DNA of 64,000 nt from Caldimonas brevitalea (GCF_001017435.1 NZ_CP011371.1:1364001-1428000), one strand, 5' to 3'. Shown: positions 16,785 through 25,936, numbered from the stretch's first letter. Notes: a model not told the origin generated them from the sequence alone. Numbers and translations: made by a program.

Positions 16785-17476
16785 CCTCCCAAATGCGTGT
16801 CTGGCTCGTGGCCGGACTGATGATGCTGGCCGCCGCGATGGCGGTCGTGGCACGGCCCACGGTACGGGTGGCCGACGGCGGGCCCAAGGTGAATCTCGAA
16901 GTCGGCTTCCCGAAGAAGTTCGGCGACTGGAGCATCGACGAGCGCGTGCCGGTGGTGCTGCCGTCGCCCGACGTGCAGGCCACCATCGAGCGCATCTACA
17001 GCCAGGTGCTGTCCCGCACCTATGTCAACAGCCGCGGTGAACGCGTGATGCTGTCGATCGCCTACGGCGGCGATCAGACCGACGGCATGCAAGTGCACCG
17101 GCCCGAAGTTTGCTATCCCGCTCAAGGCTTCCAGGTCTTGTCGGTGCAGCGCGACCAGATGGAGCTGCTGGGGCGCAACCTGCCGGTGCGCAAGGTGTTG
17201 ACCCGCATGGGCGGGCGCACCGAGCCAGTGCTCTACTGGATCGTGGTGGGCGACAAGGTCGCCAACAACGACACACAGTGGAAGTTGATGCAGCTGACCT
17301 ATGGCCTGCGCGGGCGTATCCCGGACGGCATGCTGGTGCGGGTGTCGTCGCTCGACACCGACACCACCCGGGCTTACGACATCCAGACGGCCTTTTTGCG
17401 CGACGCCGCTGCGGCCATGTCGCCCGAATACCAGTCTCGGCTGTTTGGCGCCGCAGGCCAACAACAGCAGCCCTGA
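16781..17476 (+). CDS. epsI: EpsI-family exosortase-associated protein
   Basis: 231 residues: one N-terminal TM helix (VWLVAGLMMLAAAMAVVA), then a periplasmic domain with the EpsI (DUF3485) signatures FPKKFGDWSID, the DGMQVHRPEVCYPAQGF motif, and ELLGRNLPVRKVLTRM ... VLYWIVVGD. In some exosortases this domain is fused to the C-terminus; here it is a separate gene overlapping xrtB by 4 nt (ATGA) with an AAAGGAG Shine-Dalgarno. Its exact role with the exosortase is not established. The conserved 'HRPEVCYP' cysteine and histidine suggest a catalytic or metal-binding function. It is the last of the tightly coupled epsD-epsI set. Confidence 0.93.
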   Translation: MTSQMRVWLVAGLMMLAAAMAVVARPTVRVADGGPKVNLEVGFPKKFGDWSIDERVPVVLPSPDVQATIERIYSQVLSRTYVNSRGERVMLSIAYGGDQTDGMQVHRPEVCYPAQGFQVLSVQRDQMELLGRNLPVRKVLTRMGGRTEPVLYWIVVGDKVANNDTQWKLMQLTYGLRGRIPDGMLVRVSSLDTDTTRAYDIQTAFLRDAAAAMSPEYQSRLFGAAGQQQQP

Positions 17477-17482
17477 GACGAG

Positions 17483-17505
17483 GCCGCGGTGACCTGCACC
17501 GCGGC
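17483..17505 (+). terminator. Hairpin between epsI and gmd
   Basis: GCCGCGGT (17483-17490) pairs with ACCGCGGC (17498-17505) around a 7-nt loop just after the epsI stop. No T-run follows, so it is more likely a partial attenuator or mRNA-stabilising hairpin than a full terminator; gmd starts 28 bp later. Confidence 0.4.
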
Positions 17506-17533
17506 TCCTCGAACCGTTAACCAACGACGTACG

Positions 17534-18655
17534 ATGACTCAAAAGAAAATCGCCCTGATCACGGGTGTGACCGGCCAAGACGGCGCGTATCTCTCGGAGT
17601 TCCTGCTGAAGAAGGGCTACGAGGTGCATGGCATCAAACGCCGCAGTTCGCTCTTCAACACCGACCGCATCGACCACCTGTACCAGGATCCCCACGTCGA
17701 CAACCGCAACTTCATCCTGCACTACGGGGATCTGACCGACTCGACCAGCCTGCTGCGCATCGTGCAGAAGGTGCAGCCCGACGAGATCTACAACCTGGCA
17801 GCGCAGAGCCACGTGGCGGTGAGCTTCGAAGAGCCCGAGTACACGGCCAATGCCGACGGCATCGGCGCACTGCGTCTGCTCGAAGCCATCCGCATCCTCG
17901 GCCTCGAGAAGAAGACGCGCTTCTACCAGGCGTCGACGTCGGAGTTGTACGGCCTGGTGCAGGAGATCCCGCAGAAGGAGACCACCCCCTTCTACCCGCG
18001 CAGCCCGTATGCGGTCGCCAAGCTCTACGCCTACTGGATCACGGTCAACTACCGCGAAGCCTACGGCATGTACGCCTGCAACGGCGTGCTGTTCAACCAC
18101 GAGAGCCCGCTGCGTGGCGAAACCTTCGTCACGCGCAAGATCACGCGAGCCATCGCCCGCGTGGCGCTGGGCCTGCAGGACTGCCTCTACCTCGGCAACA
18201 TGAGCGCCCTGCGCGACTGGGGCCACGCGCGCGACTACGTCGAGATGCAGTGGATGATGCTGCAGCAAGACCACGCGGAAGACTTCGTGATCGCCACCGG
18301 CCAGCAATACAGCGTACGCCAGTTCGTCGAATTCGCGGCCAAGGAGCTCGGCATCACCGTCGCGTTCGAAGGTGAGGGCGAGAACGAGGTCGGCATCGTC
18401 AGCAAGGTCGAGGGTGACCGGGCCAAGTGCAAGGTCGGCGACGTCATCGTGCGGGTCGATCCGCGTTATTTCCGTCCGACCGAAGTCGAGACGCTGTTGG
18501 GCGACCCGACCCGGGCCAAGGAACGCCTGGGTTGGACGCCCCGGATCACCTTCCAGGAACTGGTCAAGGAGATGATCGAGAGCGATTACACGGCCGCGCG
18601 TCGCGATTCGCTGGTCAAGATGGCCGGCTTCCAGGCCTACGACTACCACGAGTGA
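17534..18655 (+). CDS. gmd: GDP-mannose 4,6-dehydratase
   Basis: 373 residues, extended SDR enzyme. It has the NAD(P) loop [20 protein letters not shown], the Gmd-specific [17 protein letters not shown], the catalytic YxxxK at [12 protein letters not shown], and the substrate-binding [18 protein letters not shown]. The enzyme converts GDP-D-mannose to GDP-4-keto-6-deoxy-D-mannose, the first step to GDP-L-fucose. The next gene (fcl) completes the pathway. GDP-mannose must come from the mannose-1-phosphate guanylyltransferase at 43988-45801 (frameshifted here) or an unlinked copy. The ATG at 17534 matches the family start. Confidence 0.97.
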   Translation: MTQKKIALITGVTGQDGAYLSEFLLKKGYEVHGIKRRSSLFNTDRIDHLYQDPHVDNRNFILHYGDLTDSTSLLRIVQKVQPDEIYNLAAQSHVAVSFEEPEYTANADGIGALRLLEAIRILGLEKKTRFYQASTSELYGLVQEIPQKETTPFYPRSPYAVAKLYAYWITVNYREAYGMYACNGVLFNHESPLRGETFVTRKITRAIARVALGLQDCLYLGNMSALRDWGHARDYVEMQWMMLQQDHAEDFVIATGQQYSVRQFVEFAAKELGITVAFEGEGENEVGIVSKVEGDRAKCKVGDVIVRVDPRYFRPTEVETLLGDPTRAKERLGWTPRITFQELVKEMIESDYTAARRDSLVKMAGFQAYDYHE

Positions 18656-18664
18656 CCGCCTGGT

Positions 18665-19639
18665 ATGCAGCCTGACGCCAAGATCTACGTCGCAGGGCAC
18701 CGGGGCCTGGTCGGCTCCGCGCTGGTGCGCAATCTCCAGGGGGCGGGTTTCCGCAACCTGGTGCTGCGCACCCACGCCGAGCTCGACCTGTGCGACCCGC
18801 ATGCGACGCGCGCCTTCTTTGAACGCGAGCGACCCGACTATGTGTTCCTCGCCGCTGCCAAGGTCGGCGGCATCGTCGCCAACAACAGCTATCCGGCCGA
18901 CTTCATTCGCGACAACCTGGCCATCCAGAGCAACGTCATCCACGCGGCCTATCAGAACGGTGTGCAGCGCTTGATGTTCCTCGGCTCGAGCTGCATCTAT
19001 CCCAAGCATGCACCCCAGCCGATGCGCGAGGACGTGCTGCTGACCGGCCCGCTCGAGCCCACCAACCGTCCCTATGCGCTGGCCAAGATCGCCGGCGTCG
19101 AGATGTGCTGGAGCTACAACCGCCAGTACGGCACCAAGTACCTCGCGGTGATGCCGACCAACCTGTACGGTCCGGGCGACAACTACGACCTCAACACCAG
19201 CCACGTCATCCCGGCCTTGATCCGCAAGTTCCACGAGGCCAAGCAGCAGGGCGCCGCCGAAGTGACGGTATGGGGCACCGGAACCCCGCGCCGCGAGTTC
19301 CTCTTCAGCGACGACATGGCCGACGCCTGCGTCTTCCTGATGAATTTGCCGAGCGAGAAGTACGACGGCCTGCTGGGCAGCGACGAATCGAAGACCGGCA
19401 AGTTCGAGCCCCCGCTGGTCAACATCGGGGTCGGCAACGACGTCACCATCCGCGAGCTGGCCGAGCTGGTCTCGGAGGTGGTGGGGTTTGACGGCCGTTT
19501 GGTCTTCGACACGTCGAAGCCCGACGGCACGCCGCGAAAGCTGATGGACGTCTCGCGCCTGAACGCGATGGGATGGTCCGCGCGCACAGGCCTGCGTGAA
19601 GGTCTGGCCGCGGCCTATCAAGCGTTCAAGGCGCTCTGA
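18665..19639 (+). CDS. fcl: GDP-L-fucose synthase
   Basis: 324 residues. Epimerase/reductase SDR with the NADPH loop [16 protein letters not shown], the family motif [16 protein letters not shown], the catalytic YxxxK in [14 protein letters not shown], and [12 protein letters not shown]. It epimerises C3/C5 of GDP-4-keto-6-deoxy-mannose and reduces C4 to give GDP-L-fucose. It lies 9 bp after gmd, the usual gene pair, so fucose (or an intermediate 6-deoxyhexose) is very probably part of the polymer. Slight length extension at the C-terminus is normal. Confidence 0.97.
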   Translation: MQPDAKIYVAGHRGLVGSALVRNLQGAGFRNLVLRTHAELDLCDPHATRAFFERERPDYVFLAAAKVGGIVANNSYPADFIRDNLAIQSNVIHAAYQNGVQRLMFLGSSCIYPKHAPQPMREDVLLTGPLEPTNRPYALAKIAGVEMCWSYNRQYGTKYLAVMPTNLYGPGDNYDLNTSHVIPALIRKFHEAKQQGAAEVTVWGTGTPRREFLFSDDMADACVFLMNLPSEKYDGLLGSDESKTGKFEPPLVNIGVGNDVTIRELAELVSEVVGFDGRLVFDTSKPDGTPRKLMDVSRLNAMGWSARTGLREGLAAAYQAFKAL

Positions 19640-19685
19640 TGACGCGCCCACATCGCAGCGAGTCGCGTCACTCGCGTTCCACCCC

Positions 19686-21185
19686 ATGCTCGCGGTGAAC
19701 ACGGCCAACGTCGCCCAACGCAGCCTGTCTGCGGTGGTGTGGAACTACGCCGGTGCGATCGCCCGGGCCTTGGCGCAGCTGGGGGTGCAGGTCGTGCTCG
19801 CGCGCGTGCTCGGCCCCCAGGTCTACGGCCAGTTCGCGGTGCTGCTGGTCGTGATCGGTTTCGGCTGGTTGCTGGCCGAGAGCGGCATGGGCGCCGCGCT
19901 GATCCAGATGCAGGAGGTGACCGACGACGCGATCCGGCAGGCCATCGGCGCCGTGCTGCTGCAAGGCGGCATCGTCGGCCTGGCGCTGATGGGCGCCGCC
20001 CCCTATCTGGCTTCGCTGTTCGACGAGCCGGCCTTGACCGGCCCGCTGATGGTGTGCGGGCCGTTGGTCGTGCTGCAGGGCCTGTGCAACATCCCCGCCA
20101 GCCTGATGCGGCGCAACTTCGACATGAAGCGCTGGCAGCTGATCCAGGTGGGCGCCTATGTCACCAGCTTCGGTGGGCTGGGCATCGCGCTGGCCCTGAC
20201 GGGGTGGGGCGTCTGGTCGCTGGTGGCCGCGTTCGCCTGCCAGTCGTTCATCGCGGTGCTGGCCGCCTACAGCATCGTGCGTCATCCGCTGCGGCCGCTG
20301 TTCCGGATGAGCGCCGGCCTGCGCAGCTACAGCGCCAAGGTGCTCGGCAGCGCGCTGGCTTCGTGGGCGGTCGACACCCTCGACCGCGCCATCGTCGGCC
20401 GTATCTGGGGCGTCACCGCGCTGGGCGCCTATTCGGCCGCCCTGGGGCTGGCGCGTGCACCGGCCACGCTGCTGAGCCATTCCGTGCATTCGGTGTCGCT
20501 GGCCATGGCCTCGCGCCTGCAAAGCGACAACGAGCGGCTGTGCCGTGGCTATTGCGCCGTCAGCGCCGGTATGGCCTTGGTGCTGCTGCCCGCCTTCGCG
20601 TTGTTGGCGGTGGCATCGGAGCCGTTGATCCTGCTGCTGTATGGCGATCGCTGGATCGAGGCGATCCCCTTGTTCCGGGCTTTTGCCGTCGCGATGCCCT
20701 GCTATGTGCTCGCAACCAACACGGCGTCCTTCATGTGGGCCACGGGTTCGGTGGGCAAGGAACTCGCCTCGCAATTGCTGGTGGCCACCGTGCTGCTGCT
20801 CGGTTTCGCCGTCAGCGGCGCGCTGCCGCTGTCGCTCGCCGTCTGGCTCGTGCCGATCGCCCACGCATTGCGGTCGCTGATGCTCTATCTGCTGCTGTCG
20901 CGTCGCATCGGGCTGGCGCACCGCCGTTTTGCGCGTGCATTGGCCGGCGGCCTGGTGCTGGCCGCCGCTGCGGTGGGTGCCTGGCTGCTCAGCGGCTGGC
21001 TGCCGCTCGAGGCCTACCCCCGGCCCGCCGTCATCGTGCGTTTTGCCTTCGTCGGCTTGCTGTTGGTGGCCTTGGTGGTGGCAACGCGTGGCCTGCTGAT
21101 CGGAGAAGAGTTGTGCGGCGTGCTGCGGGGGCGGCTTCCCTCCAACCGTGTCGGCCGGCTCGTGAGTCGGGTGCTGGGTCTGTAA
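19686..21185 (+). CDS. Polysaccharide flippase, WzxC-like MOP superfamily (wzx-like)
   Basis: 499 residues with ~12-14 predicted TM helices. The N-terminus NVAQRSLSAVVWNYAGAIARALAQLGVQVVLARVLGPQVYGQFAVLLVVIGF is the Polysacc_synt/WzxC pattern (A-R-x-L-G-P-x-x-Y-G). These inner-membrane proteins flip undecaprenyl-diphosphate-linked repeat units to the periplasm for Wzy-dependent polymerisation; the Wzy candidate is at 22455. The ATG at 19686 gives a compact N-terminus that matches family members. Position after gmd/fcl and before a glycosyltransferase supports the role. Confidence 0.88.
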   Translation: MLAVNTANVAQRSLSAVVWNYAGAIARALAQLGVQVVLARVLGPQVYGQFAVLLVVIGFGWLLAESGMGAALIQMQEVTDDAIRQAIGAVLLQGGIVGLALMGAAPYLASLFDEPALTGPLMVCGPLVVLQGLCNIPASLMRRNFDMKRWQLIQVGAYVTSFGGLGIALALTGWGVWSLVAAFACQSFIAVLAAYSIVRHPLRPLFRMSAGLRSYSAKVLGSALASWAVDTLDRAIVGRIWGVTALGAYSAALGLARAPATLLSHSVHSVSLAMASRLQSDNERLCRGYCAVSAGMALVLLPAFALLAVASEPLILLLYGDRWIEAIPLFRAFAVAMPCYVLATNTASFMWATGSVGKELASQLLVATVLLLGFAVSGALPLSLAVWLVPIAHALRSLMLYLLLSRRIGLAHRRFARALAGGLVLAAAAVGAWLLSGWLPLEAYPRPAVIVRFAFVGLLLVALVVATRGLLIGEELCGVLRGRLPSNRVGRLVSRVLGL

Positions 21186-21221
21186 GCCCGCTCGTGAACG
21201 CCGACGCAAGAAACAAAGCCT

Positions 21222-22379
21222 ATGAACTCCGACGCCGTCCTGCTCGTTTCCCACGGCTTCCAGTCGCACTATGAACTCGGCTTTGCCAATGGCCTGGCCA
21301 GCAACGGTGTGCCGGTGGTGCTGCTCGGGTCCGACACCACGCTCGCGTCCCGGCTGCATCCGGGCGTCACGCTGAAGAACATCCGCGGCTCGCAGGATTC
21401 GCGCCGGCCGGCATGGCGCAAGGCGCGTGATCTGGTGCTCTACCATCTGCGGCTGCTGCGCGAGGTCTGGCGCCACCGTCATGGGACGGTGATGATCATC
21501 GGCATGCTGCGGCCCGAGTGGTTTGTGGGCATCCTCGAAGGGCTGTTGCTGCGCCTGATCGCCCGTCGGTTGACCCTGACGGTGCACAACACCCTGCCGC
21601 ACGACCGCCATACCGCGACGATGAAGGTGATCTACTGGCTCATCTACCGCATCCCGCACATGCTGCTCGTGCATACCACCAGCACCGCCAAAGCGCTGGT
21701 CGAACAGTTCCAGGTGTCGGCCGATAAGATCCTGCAGGTCGAGCACGGGCTCAACGACGCGGTGGAACGCCTGCCGCTCACGAAGGTGCAGGCGAAAGCG
21801 GCCATCGGTGCCGATCCGAGTCGCCCGGCCTTCATCTTCTTCGGGTATGTCTCCCAGTTCAAGGGACTGGAACTGCTGCTCGACGCGCTCGATATCCGTC
21901 CCGATTACACCCTGATCGTCGCCGGCCGCTGCTCGCCGGACGAGTACGGCAACAACATGCGCCGGCGATTGGAAGCGATGGCCGCGCGCAAGCAACTGGT
22001 GTGGTTCGAAGGTTTCGTCGACGAAGACATCATCGCGAAGGCCTTCGCCGCAGCCGATGCGGCCGTCCTGCCGTACCGCCACATCGACCAGAGCGGCGTG
22101 CTGCTGCTGGCGCTGTCGCTCGGTGTGCCGGCGATCGCGACCCGCGTCGGCGGTTTTCTCGAAGTCGTCAACGCCCACAACGGCCTGTTCATCAAGGAAG
22201 CGACCGGGCCGGGCGTCGCCGAGGCGCTCGACCGCTTCGTGCAGGAGCGCGACCGCTATTCCAGCGAGTCGGTGGTGCAGACGGTCGAACATCTCGCCTG
22301 GCGTCATTCGATCCGGCCGCTGGTGCAGTGGCTGGCCGACGGAGGACGCGCACCTCAGGAGGAAATGCGTGGGTCGTGA
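21222..22379 (+). CDS. GT4-type glycosyltransferase
   Basis: 385 residues, GT-B fold. The N-terminal half has VLLVSHGFQSHYELGFANGLASNG and the hydrophobic membrane-interacting LEGLLLRLIARRLTLTVHNTLPH. The C-terminal half has the GT4 signature FFGYVSQFKGLELLLDAL, then WFEGFVDEDIIAKAFAAADAAVLPYRHIDQSGVLLLALSLGVPAIATRVGGF. It likely adds a sugar to the undecaprenyl-linked repeat unit at the cytosolic face; donor and acceptor are unknown. The end of the gene contains a strong AGGAGG that could serve a small downstream ORF (22369-22458). Confidence 0.88.
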   Translation: MNSDAVLLVSHGFQSHYELGFANGLASNGVPVVLLGSDTTLASRLHPGVTLKNIRGSQDSRRPAWRKARDLVLYHLRLLREVWRHRHGTVMIIGMLRPEWFVGILEGLLLRLIARRLTLTVHNTLPHDRHTATMKVIYWLIYRIPHMLLVHTTSTAKALVEQFQVSADKILQVEHGLNDAVERLPLTKVQAKAAIGADPSRPAFIFFGYVSQFKGLELLLDALDIRPDYTLIVAGRCSPDEYGNNMRRRLEAMAARKQLVWFEGFVDEDIIAKAFAAADAAVLPYRHIDQSGVLLLALSLGVPAIATRVGGFLEVVNAHNGLFIKEATGPGVAEALDRFVQERDRYSSESVVQTVEHLAWRHSIRPLVQWLADGGRAPQEEMRGS

Positions 22380-22458
22380 GGCCGCTGCTGCCCGGGTGCC
22401 GCTGCACGGCGACCCGGCCCAGGCAGCGGAGGCCACAGGCGACGCTGGATCACCATGA
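22369..22458 (+). CDS. Possible 29-residue bridging ORF between the glycosyltransferase and the polymerase
   Basis: GTG start preceded by a consensus AGGAGG (22357-22362) with a 6-nt spacer. It encodes 29 residues, mostly Ala/Gly/Arg (REAAAARVPLHGD...). It overlaps the end of the upstream glycosyltransferase, and its TGA overlaps the ATG of the polymerase gene (ATGA). The peptide shows no domain. The arrangement would carry ribosomes across the 75-bp gap for translational coupling. The same design recurs before wecG at 40698. This is supported only by the ribosome-binding site and overlap geometry, so it may be chance. Confidence 0.33.
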   Translation: MGREAAAARVPLHGDPAQAAEATGDAGSP

Positions 22459-23657
22459 TTACCTTTTTGCCTCCTCATCTTGGCGGCCCTCTGCGTCGCC
22501 GCGGCCTGATGATCGAAGACCTCTACATGGTCTTCTGCCTCGTCGCGTTCTGGCTCAGCCTCAGCTTGCCGATGCTGAGGCACTTCACCTATCTGATTCC
22601 GTTGATCGGCCTGGTCGGCTGTCTGGCGCTCGGAAAGTGCACCTTCCCCCAGCACTTGTGGCCGTTTTTGCTGCTGGTCGTGGTCGGCGCGATGCTGGGG
22701 CCGCTGTCGGGCCGCGACGGTTTGCAAGACATCTATCTGATCCTGATCGGGGTGATGCCGTTTGCGCTCGGGCAGCGTTACCGCTTCGGCTGGTGGCCGG
22801 TGTTCATGGTGGCGGTGATCGGTGCGGTGGTCGCCATCGTCCTCAGCAAGGCCACCGGCGGCCGCGTCTCGGCCGATGCGGGGATCGACGTGCTCGGTTC
22901 CAAGTCGGCGTTCGAGTCGCCTTACAGCTTCGTGTTCGGCATGCTCACGGTCTGGGCCGTGGTGACCAAGCGGTGGAAAGAAGCGCTGATCGCGCTGGTT
23001 TTCACGGTGCTCACCCTCAAGCGTATCGCCTTGCTCGGTGTCATCGCGTGCGTGCTCGTCACGCTGCTGCCGCGCCGCCTGGGCAATCTGCTGTTGAGCC
23101 CGGTGGTGATGATCTCGCTCAATGCGTTGGCGGTGACCCTGGCCGTGATGTACGCGATGGGCCAGTTCGACCAGCTGATCTTCGACCTCACCGGCATGAG
23201 CGCGAACCAGGCCGGCATGGGTCGGCGGGTGCTGTATTTCCGACCCTCGATGGAACTGACAGCCCACCTGGAGCGCTATGTGTTCGTCGGCGGCGGCGCC
23301 GGCTGGGTCTACGACATCATGCGGGCGAAGGCGAGCTGGGGCCACAAGGGCAACCTGCACAACGACGTGATGAAGATCGTGCTGGAGTATGGCGGCCTCG
23401 CCATGGCCGGCTTCTTCTGGCTCGCTTACCGCACGAAGTCGTGGCCGATCAAGGTGCTGTGGCTGTACGTCAACCTCACCTTGCTGACCGACAACACGCT
23501 GATCTACACCTACTTCGTGTTCGGCTTCGGGATGATCGCGATGACCGCCGATGCCGAATGGCGCGAAGCCGCGGCTGCGGCCGCGGCGAAGGCGCGAGCC
23601 GCCCCGCGTCCACGTCAGCCACGGCCTTTGGGGCCGGGGTGGACCCGGCTGCCCTGA
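22455..23657 (+). CDS. O-antigen-polymerase-like membrane protein (wzy-like)
   Basis: 400 residues with ~9-10 hydrophobic TM segments. A larger periplasmic loop between the late helices carries DLTGMSANQAGMGRRVLYFRPSMELTAHLERYVFVGGGAGW and HNDVMKIVLEYGGLAMAGFF; the H-N-D...L-E-x-G pattern is typical of Wzy/O-antigen ligase (Wzy_C-like) proteins. Position after the flippase and a glycosyltransferase supports polymerisation of lipid-linked repeats. The C-terminal ~30 residues are Ala/Arg/Pro-rich and cytosolic. Sequence of this family is poorly conserved, so the call rests on topology and context. The ATG at 22455 is the 5'-most sensible start. Confidence 0.75.
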   Translation: MITFLPPHLGGPLRRRGLMIEDLYMVFCLVAFWLSLSLPMLRHFTYLIPLIGLVGCLALGKCTFPQHLWPFLLLVVVGAMLGPLSGRDGLQDIYLILIGVMPFALGQRYRFGWWPVFMVAVIGAVVAIVLSKATGGRVSADAGIDVLGSKSAFESPYSFVFGMLTVWAVVTKRWKEALIALVFTVLTLKRIALLGVIACVLVTLLPRRLGNLLLSPVVMISLNALAVTLAVMYAMGQFDQLIFDLTGMSANQAGMGRRVLYFRPSMELTAHLERYVFVGGGAGWVYDIMRAKASWGHKGNLHNDVMKIVLEYGGLAMAGFFWLAYRTKSWPIKVLWLYVNLTLLTDNTLIYTYFVFGFGMIAMTADAEWREAAAAAAAKARAAPRPRQPRPLGPGWTRLP

Positions 23658-24220
23658 TGTGCAGGGCAGTGCTGCCGGCGAGCCGAACGGCGCGGCGCTG
23701 ATGATGCAGCGTGCCGGGGAGGCCTCGGCGAAGGGCTGACGGCGGGGCTACGCTTCGCCGCCGGCCGCCTCCCTTTTCATCGACCCGCTCCCCTCGAGCG
23801 GCACTCCCTGGCCCGCCAGGGGCGCCCGTCTGGAAGACGTGTCGTCGGCGACCGGGCGCAGCGCCGAGTCGAGATGCCGCGACGACGTCCCGTTGCGCTG
23901 AACTTCAAAACGCTGCCCGCGGTCTGGTCCGCTGGGCCCCTTTGGCATTGAGTCTTCTGCGCGCTGCTCGCGCGACGCTGGGCGAACGCCAGCGATGTAT
24001 CTTGCGGCGCCAGCAAGGCCCTGTGTTTCTCATCCGTTATGGTCTTCGGGCCCGTGCAGCAGCGCAACCTTCGCCGAAGTGCGGCTCGACGTCGCCCGAC
24101 CGCTATGGTCCGCCGCGCCTGGCGACCGGGGCTGCTCGTGGGTCTGGGGCGGCTGCTAGTGCGTGAGGTGAGGAAGCACAGCAAGAGGCCGGGCCCCCCG
24201 CGGGGCCGGCCTGCCTGGGC
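23658..24220. other. 563-bp gap after the polymerase gene; no gene recognised
   Basis: Open frames here are short, Arg/Pro-rich and overlapping, without recognisable domains or good Shine-Dalgarno sites. A GC-rich imperfect hairpin (about 24186-24211, GGCCGGGCCCC against GGGGCCGGCC) sits just after the end of the leftward acyltransferase and may terminate it, although no T-run follows on that strand. The gap separates the first rightward EPS operon from the leftward acyltransferase/glycosidase block. Confidence 0.4.
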
Positions 24221-25363
24221 TCAGGCCGGCTTGCCGGCGACCCGGGGCCACGAGGTCAGCCACTTGAACACCTTGCCGTGGTGTCGTTCGAAGAGCCGCC
24301 AGAAGACGAAGGAGTAGGCGTAGACCACCGCGGTGAACAGCACGAACAACAGCAAGCCCACGGCGTCGCCGCTGCGGTGGTATTGCAGGCCGAACGTGTC
24401 ATTGGCCACGGCGGCCAGGAACACGATCATCGGCGAGTGGGTCATGTAGAGCGAAAACGACGAGTCGGCGAGCACCTTGTGCAGGTGTGAGATGCGCGTG
24501 CCCGAAGGACGCCAGTTCACCAGCAGCAACGCCGCGAAGCTCAGCGACAGCGTGAGCTTCTTGACGAGGTCCAGGCTCAGGCCGAAATCATGTTTGATCG
24601 TCAGCACCCGCAACACGACCAGGACCGCGCCGAAGGCAGGCAGGGCCAGCAGGGCCGGCACCCGCCAACCCGCGCGATACGCCTGGCAGGCCCCGACCCC
24701 GATCATCCACAACAAGCCCATCATCAGGATGCCGGGGGGCAAAAAGGCCGCGACCGCAAGGCCCAGCACCCCGTAGCCGAGCGCGCTTCGCTGACGCGGC
24801 ATCGCCGCAGCGGCGCCCAGCAGCCCGAACAGCACGTAGTACCACCATTCGTAAGACATGCTCCACAGCACGCCGTTGGTCCCCGGCGTTTCCACGACGA
24901 TCTCTTGCAGCATGAAGACGTTGCCGAGCACCGTGATCCAGTCCGTGTTCCGGACATTCGCCAGCGTCTCGACGCCGAACGGTTCGGGCGGGGGATAGAT
25001 GGTGGAGGCGTTGAAGAAACGCGCGCCCAGCAGGTCGAGCATCAGGCCCAAGGCGATGGCGGGCACGACCACCGTGTAGACGCGCGCAAAGCGGGCCGCC
25101 ATGTAGCGGGGCACGTCGGGCCCTTGCGTGGACCAGCGCTGCCAGGTGATGCCGCCGACCAGGAAGCCGCTGATCACGAAAAACACCACCACCGCTTCGT
25201 GCCCGTAGCCGGTGACGAAATAGAAGGCGGTCCACAGCGGGTTCGGATCGCTCAGTTCGCCATAGGCCCCGAACAAGCGGTCACGCAGGTGCGACACCAT
25301 CACACACAGCGCCGCGAGCCAGCGGGCCAGGTTCAAGAAATCCGAAAGTCCCTTGTCAATCAC
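24221..25363 (-). CDS. Acyltransferase 3 family protein (OafA/YrhL type)
   Basis: 380 residues, ~10 TM helices. The family signatures are present: LNLARWLAALCVMVSHLRD (the R-x10-H motif near the N-terminus), EAVVVFFVISGFLVGG, ARFARVYTVVVPAI, WSMSYEWWYYVLFGL, and SFSLYMTHSPMIVFL. Such integral-membrane enzymes O-acylate (usually acetylate) cell-surface glycans, so the EPS is probably acyl-decorated. GTG start at 25363, preceded on its strand by AAGGGA at suitable spacing. It is transcribed leftward, downstream of the two glycosidase genes, but 685 bp of non-coding DNA with a tandem repeat and dyads separates it from them, so it may have its own promoter. Confidence 0.9.
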   Translation of the reverse strand: MIDKGLSDFLNLARWLAALCVMVSHLRDRLFGAYGELSDPNPLWTAFYFVTGYGHEAVVVFFVISGFLVGGITWQRWSTQGPDVPRYMAARFARVYTVVVPAIALGLMLDLLGARFFNASTIYPPPEPFGVETLANVRNTDWITVLGNVFMLQEIVVETPGTNGVLWSMSYEWWYYVLFGLLGAAAAMPRQRSALGYGVLGLAVAAFLPPGILMMGLLWMIGVGACQAYRAGWRVPALLALPAFGAVLVVLRVLTIKHDFGLSLDLVKKLTLSLSFAALLLVNWRPSGTRISHLHKVLADSSFSLYMTHSPMIVFLAAVANDTFGLQYHRSGDAVGLLLFVLFTAVVYAYSFVFWRLFERHHGKVFKWLTSWPRVAGKPA

Positions 25364-25441
25364 CGCAAGTCCCTTGAATGCTTGTTCTCGGGTGCGGAAG
25401 GACCGGACACCCCGCGGGCGATTGGGACGGATGGGGAGGTG

Positions 25442-25458
25442 CGCCTTGTATCAAGGCG
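25442..25458. promoter_or_regulatory. 7-bp dyad upstream of the acyltransferase
   Basis: CGCCTTG-TAT-CAAGGCG is a perfect inverted repeat 79 bp before the acyltransferase start. Adjacent downstream sequence contains AGACA...TGTCT half-sites (25459-25486). It is a plausible operator; function unknown. Confidence 0.35.
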
Positions 25459-25640
25459 AGACATAAAGGTGCACGTACACCTGTCTACTTGACGAGGGCG
25501 TGACCCCTGATCCTGTCAGGGTTTACATGGTCCGGTGCACCAGATCGGGGCGCTCGGGCCGGGGTCTGGAGCGTGGGACGGGCGTTACGCTCTGGCGCCG
25601 TTGTTGCTCGGGAAGAGAAAAGTTTCCATTCTGATCGTCT

Positions 25641-25729
25641 AGGGCGAGGGCGAGGGCGAGGGCGAGGGCGAGGGCGAGGGCGAGGGCGAGGGCGAGGGCG
25701 AGGGCGAGGGCGAGGGCGAGGGCGAGGGC
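25641..25729 (+). repeat. AGGGCG hexanucleotide tandem repeat (~14.8 copies)
   Basis: Fourteen perfect AGGGCG units (25641-25724) plus five bases of a fifteenth. Because the unit is 6 bp, copy changes would not shift a reading frame. Reading the plus strand gives GGG every 6 bases with CGA between, an ideal pattern for G-quadruplex formation. It lies between two leftward genes of the EPS region, 278 bp upstream of the acyltransferase start. Confidence 0.95.
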
Positions 25730-25936
25730 ACGCGGCGAGGGGGCACAGGGCCGCGGAGGGGCAGGCGGCAAGGGCAGGGCGGCGTAGAACGACCGGGGCA
25801 CTACGTCACCGGTCACCGGCTGCCCGCCTCGCTGGCCGGCGCGACGGGCCTTTCGTGTCCTGTCCGCCATCGCAGGCCCGGTTCAACGTTCAGCGGCTGG
25901 CGCCTCCGCGCCGGCGCGGCGGACGCCCAAACGACG

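Noticed and set aside
19668..23360. A 1230-codon open frame on the minus strand opposite the flippase, glycosyltransferase and polymerase genes
   Set aside because: Low-complexity His/Gln/Arg composition and no recognisable motif; the plus-strand genes explain the region fully.
23658..24220. Remnant gene between the polymerase and acyltransferase genes
   Set aside because: No frame shows a domain or consistent codon use; no frameshifted similarity was recognised.
25641..25729. Possible CRISPR array
   Set aside because: The repeats are contiguous 6-mers with no spacers.
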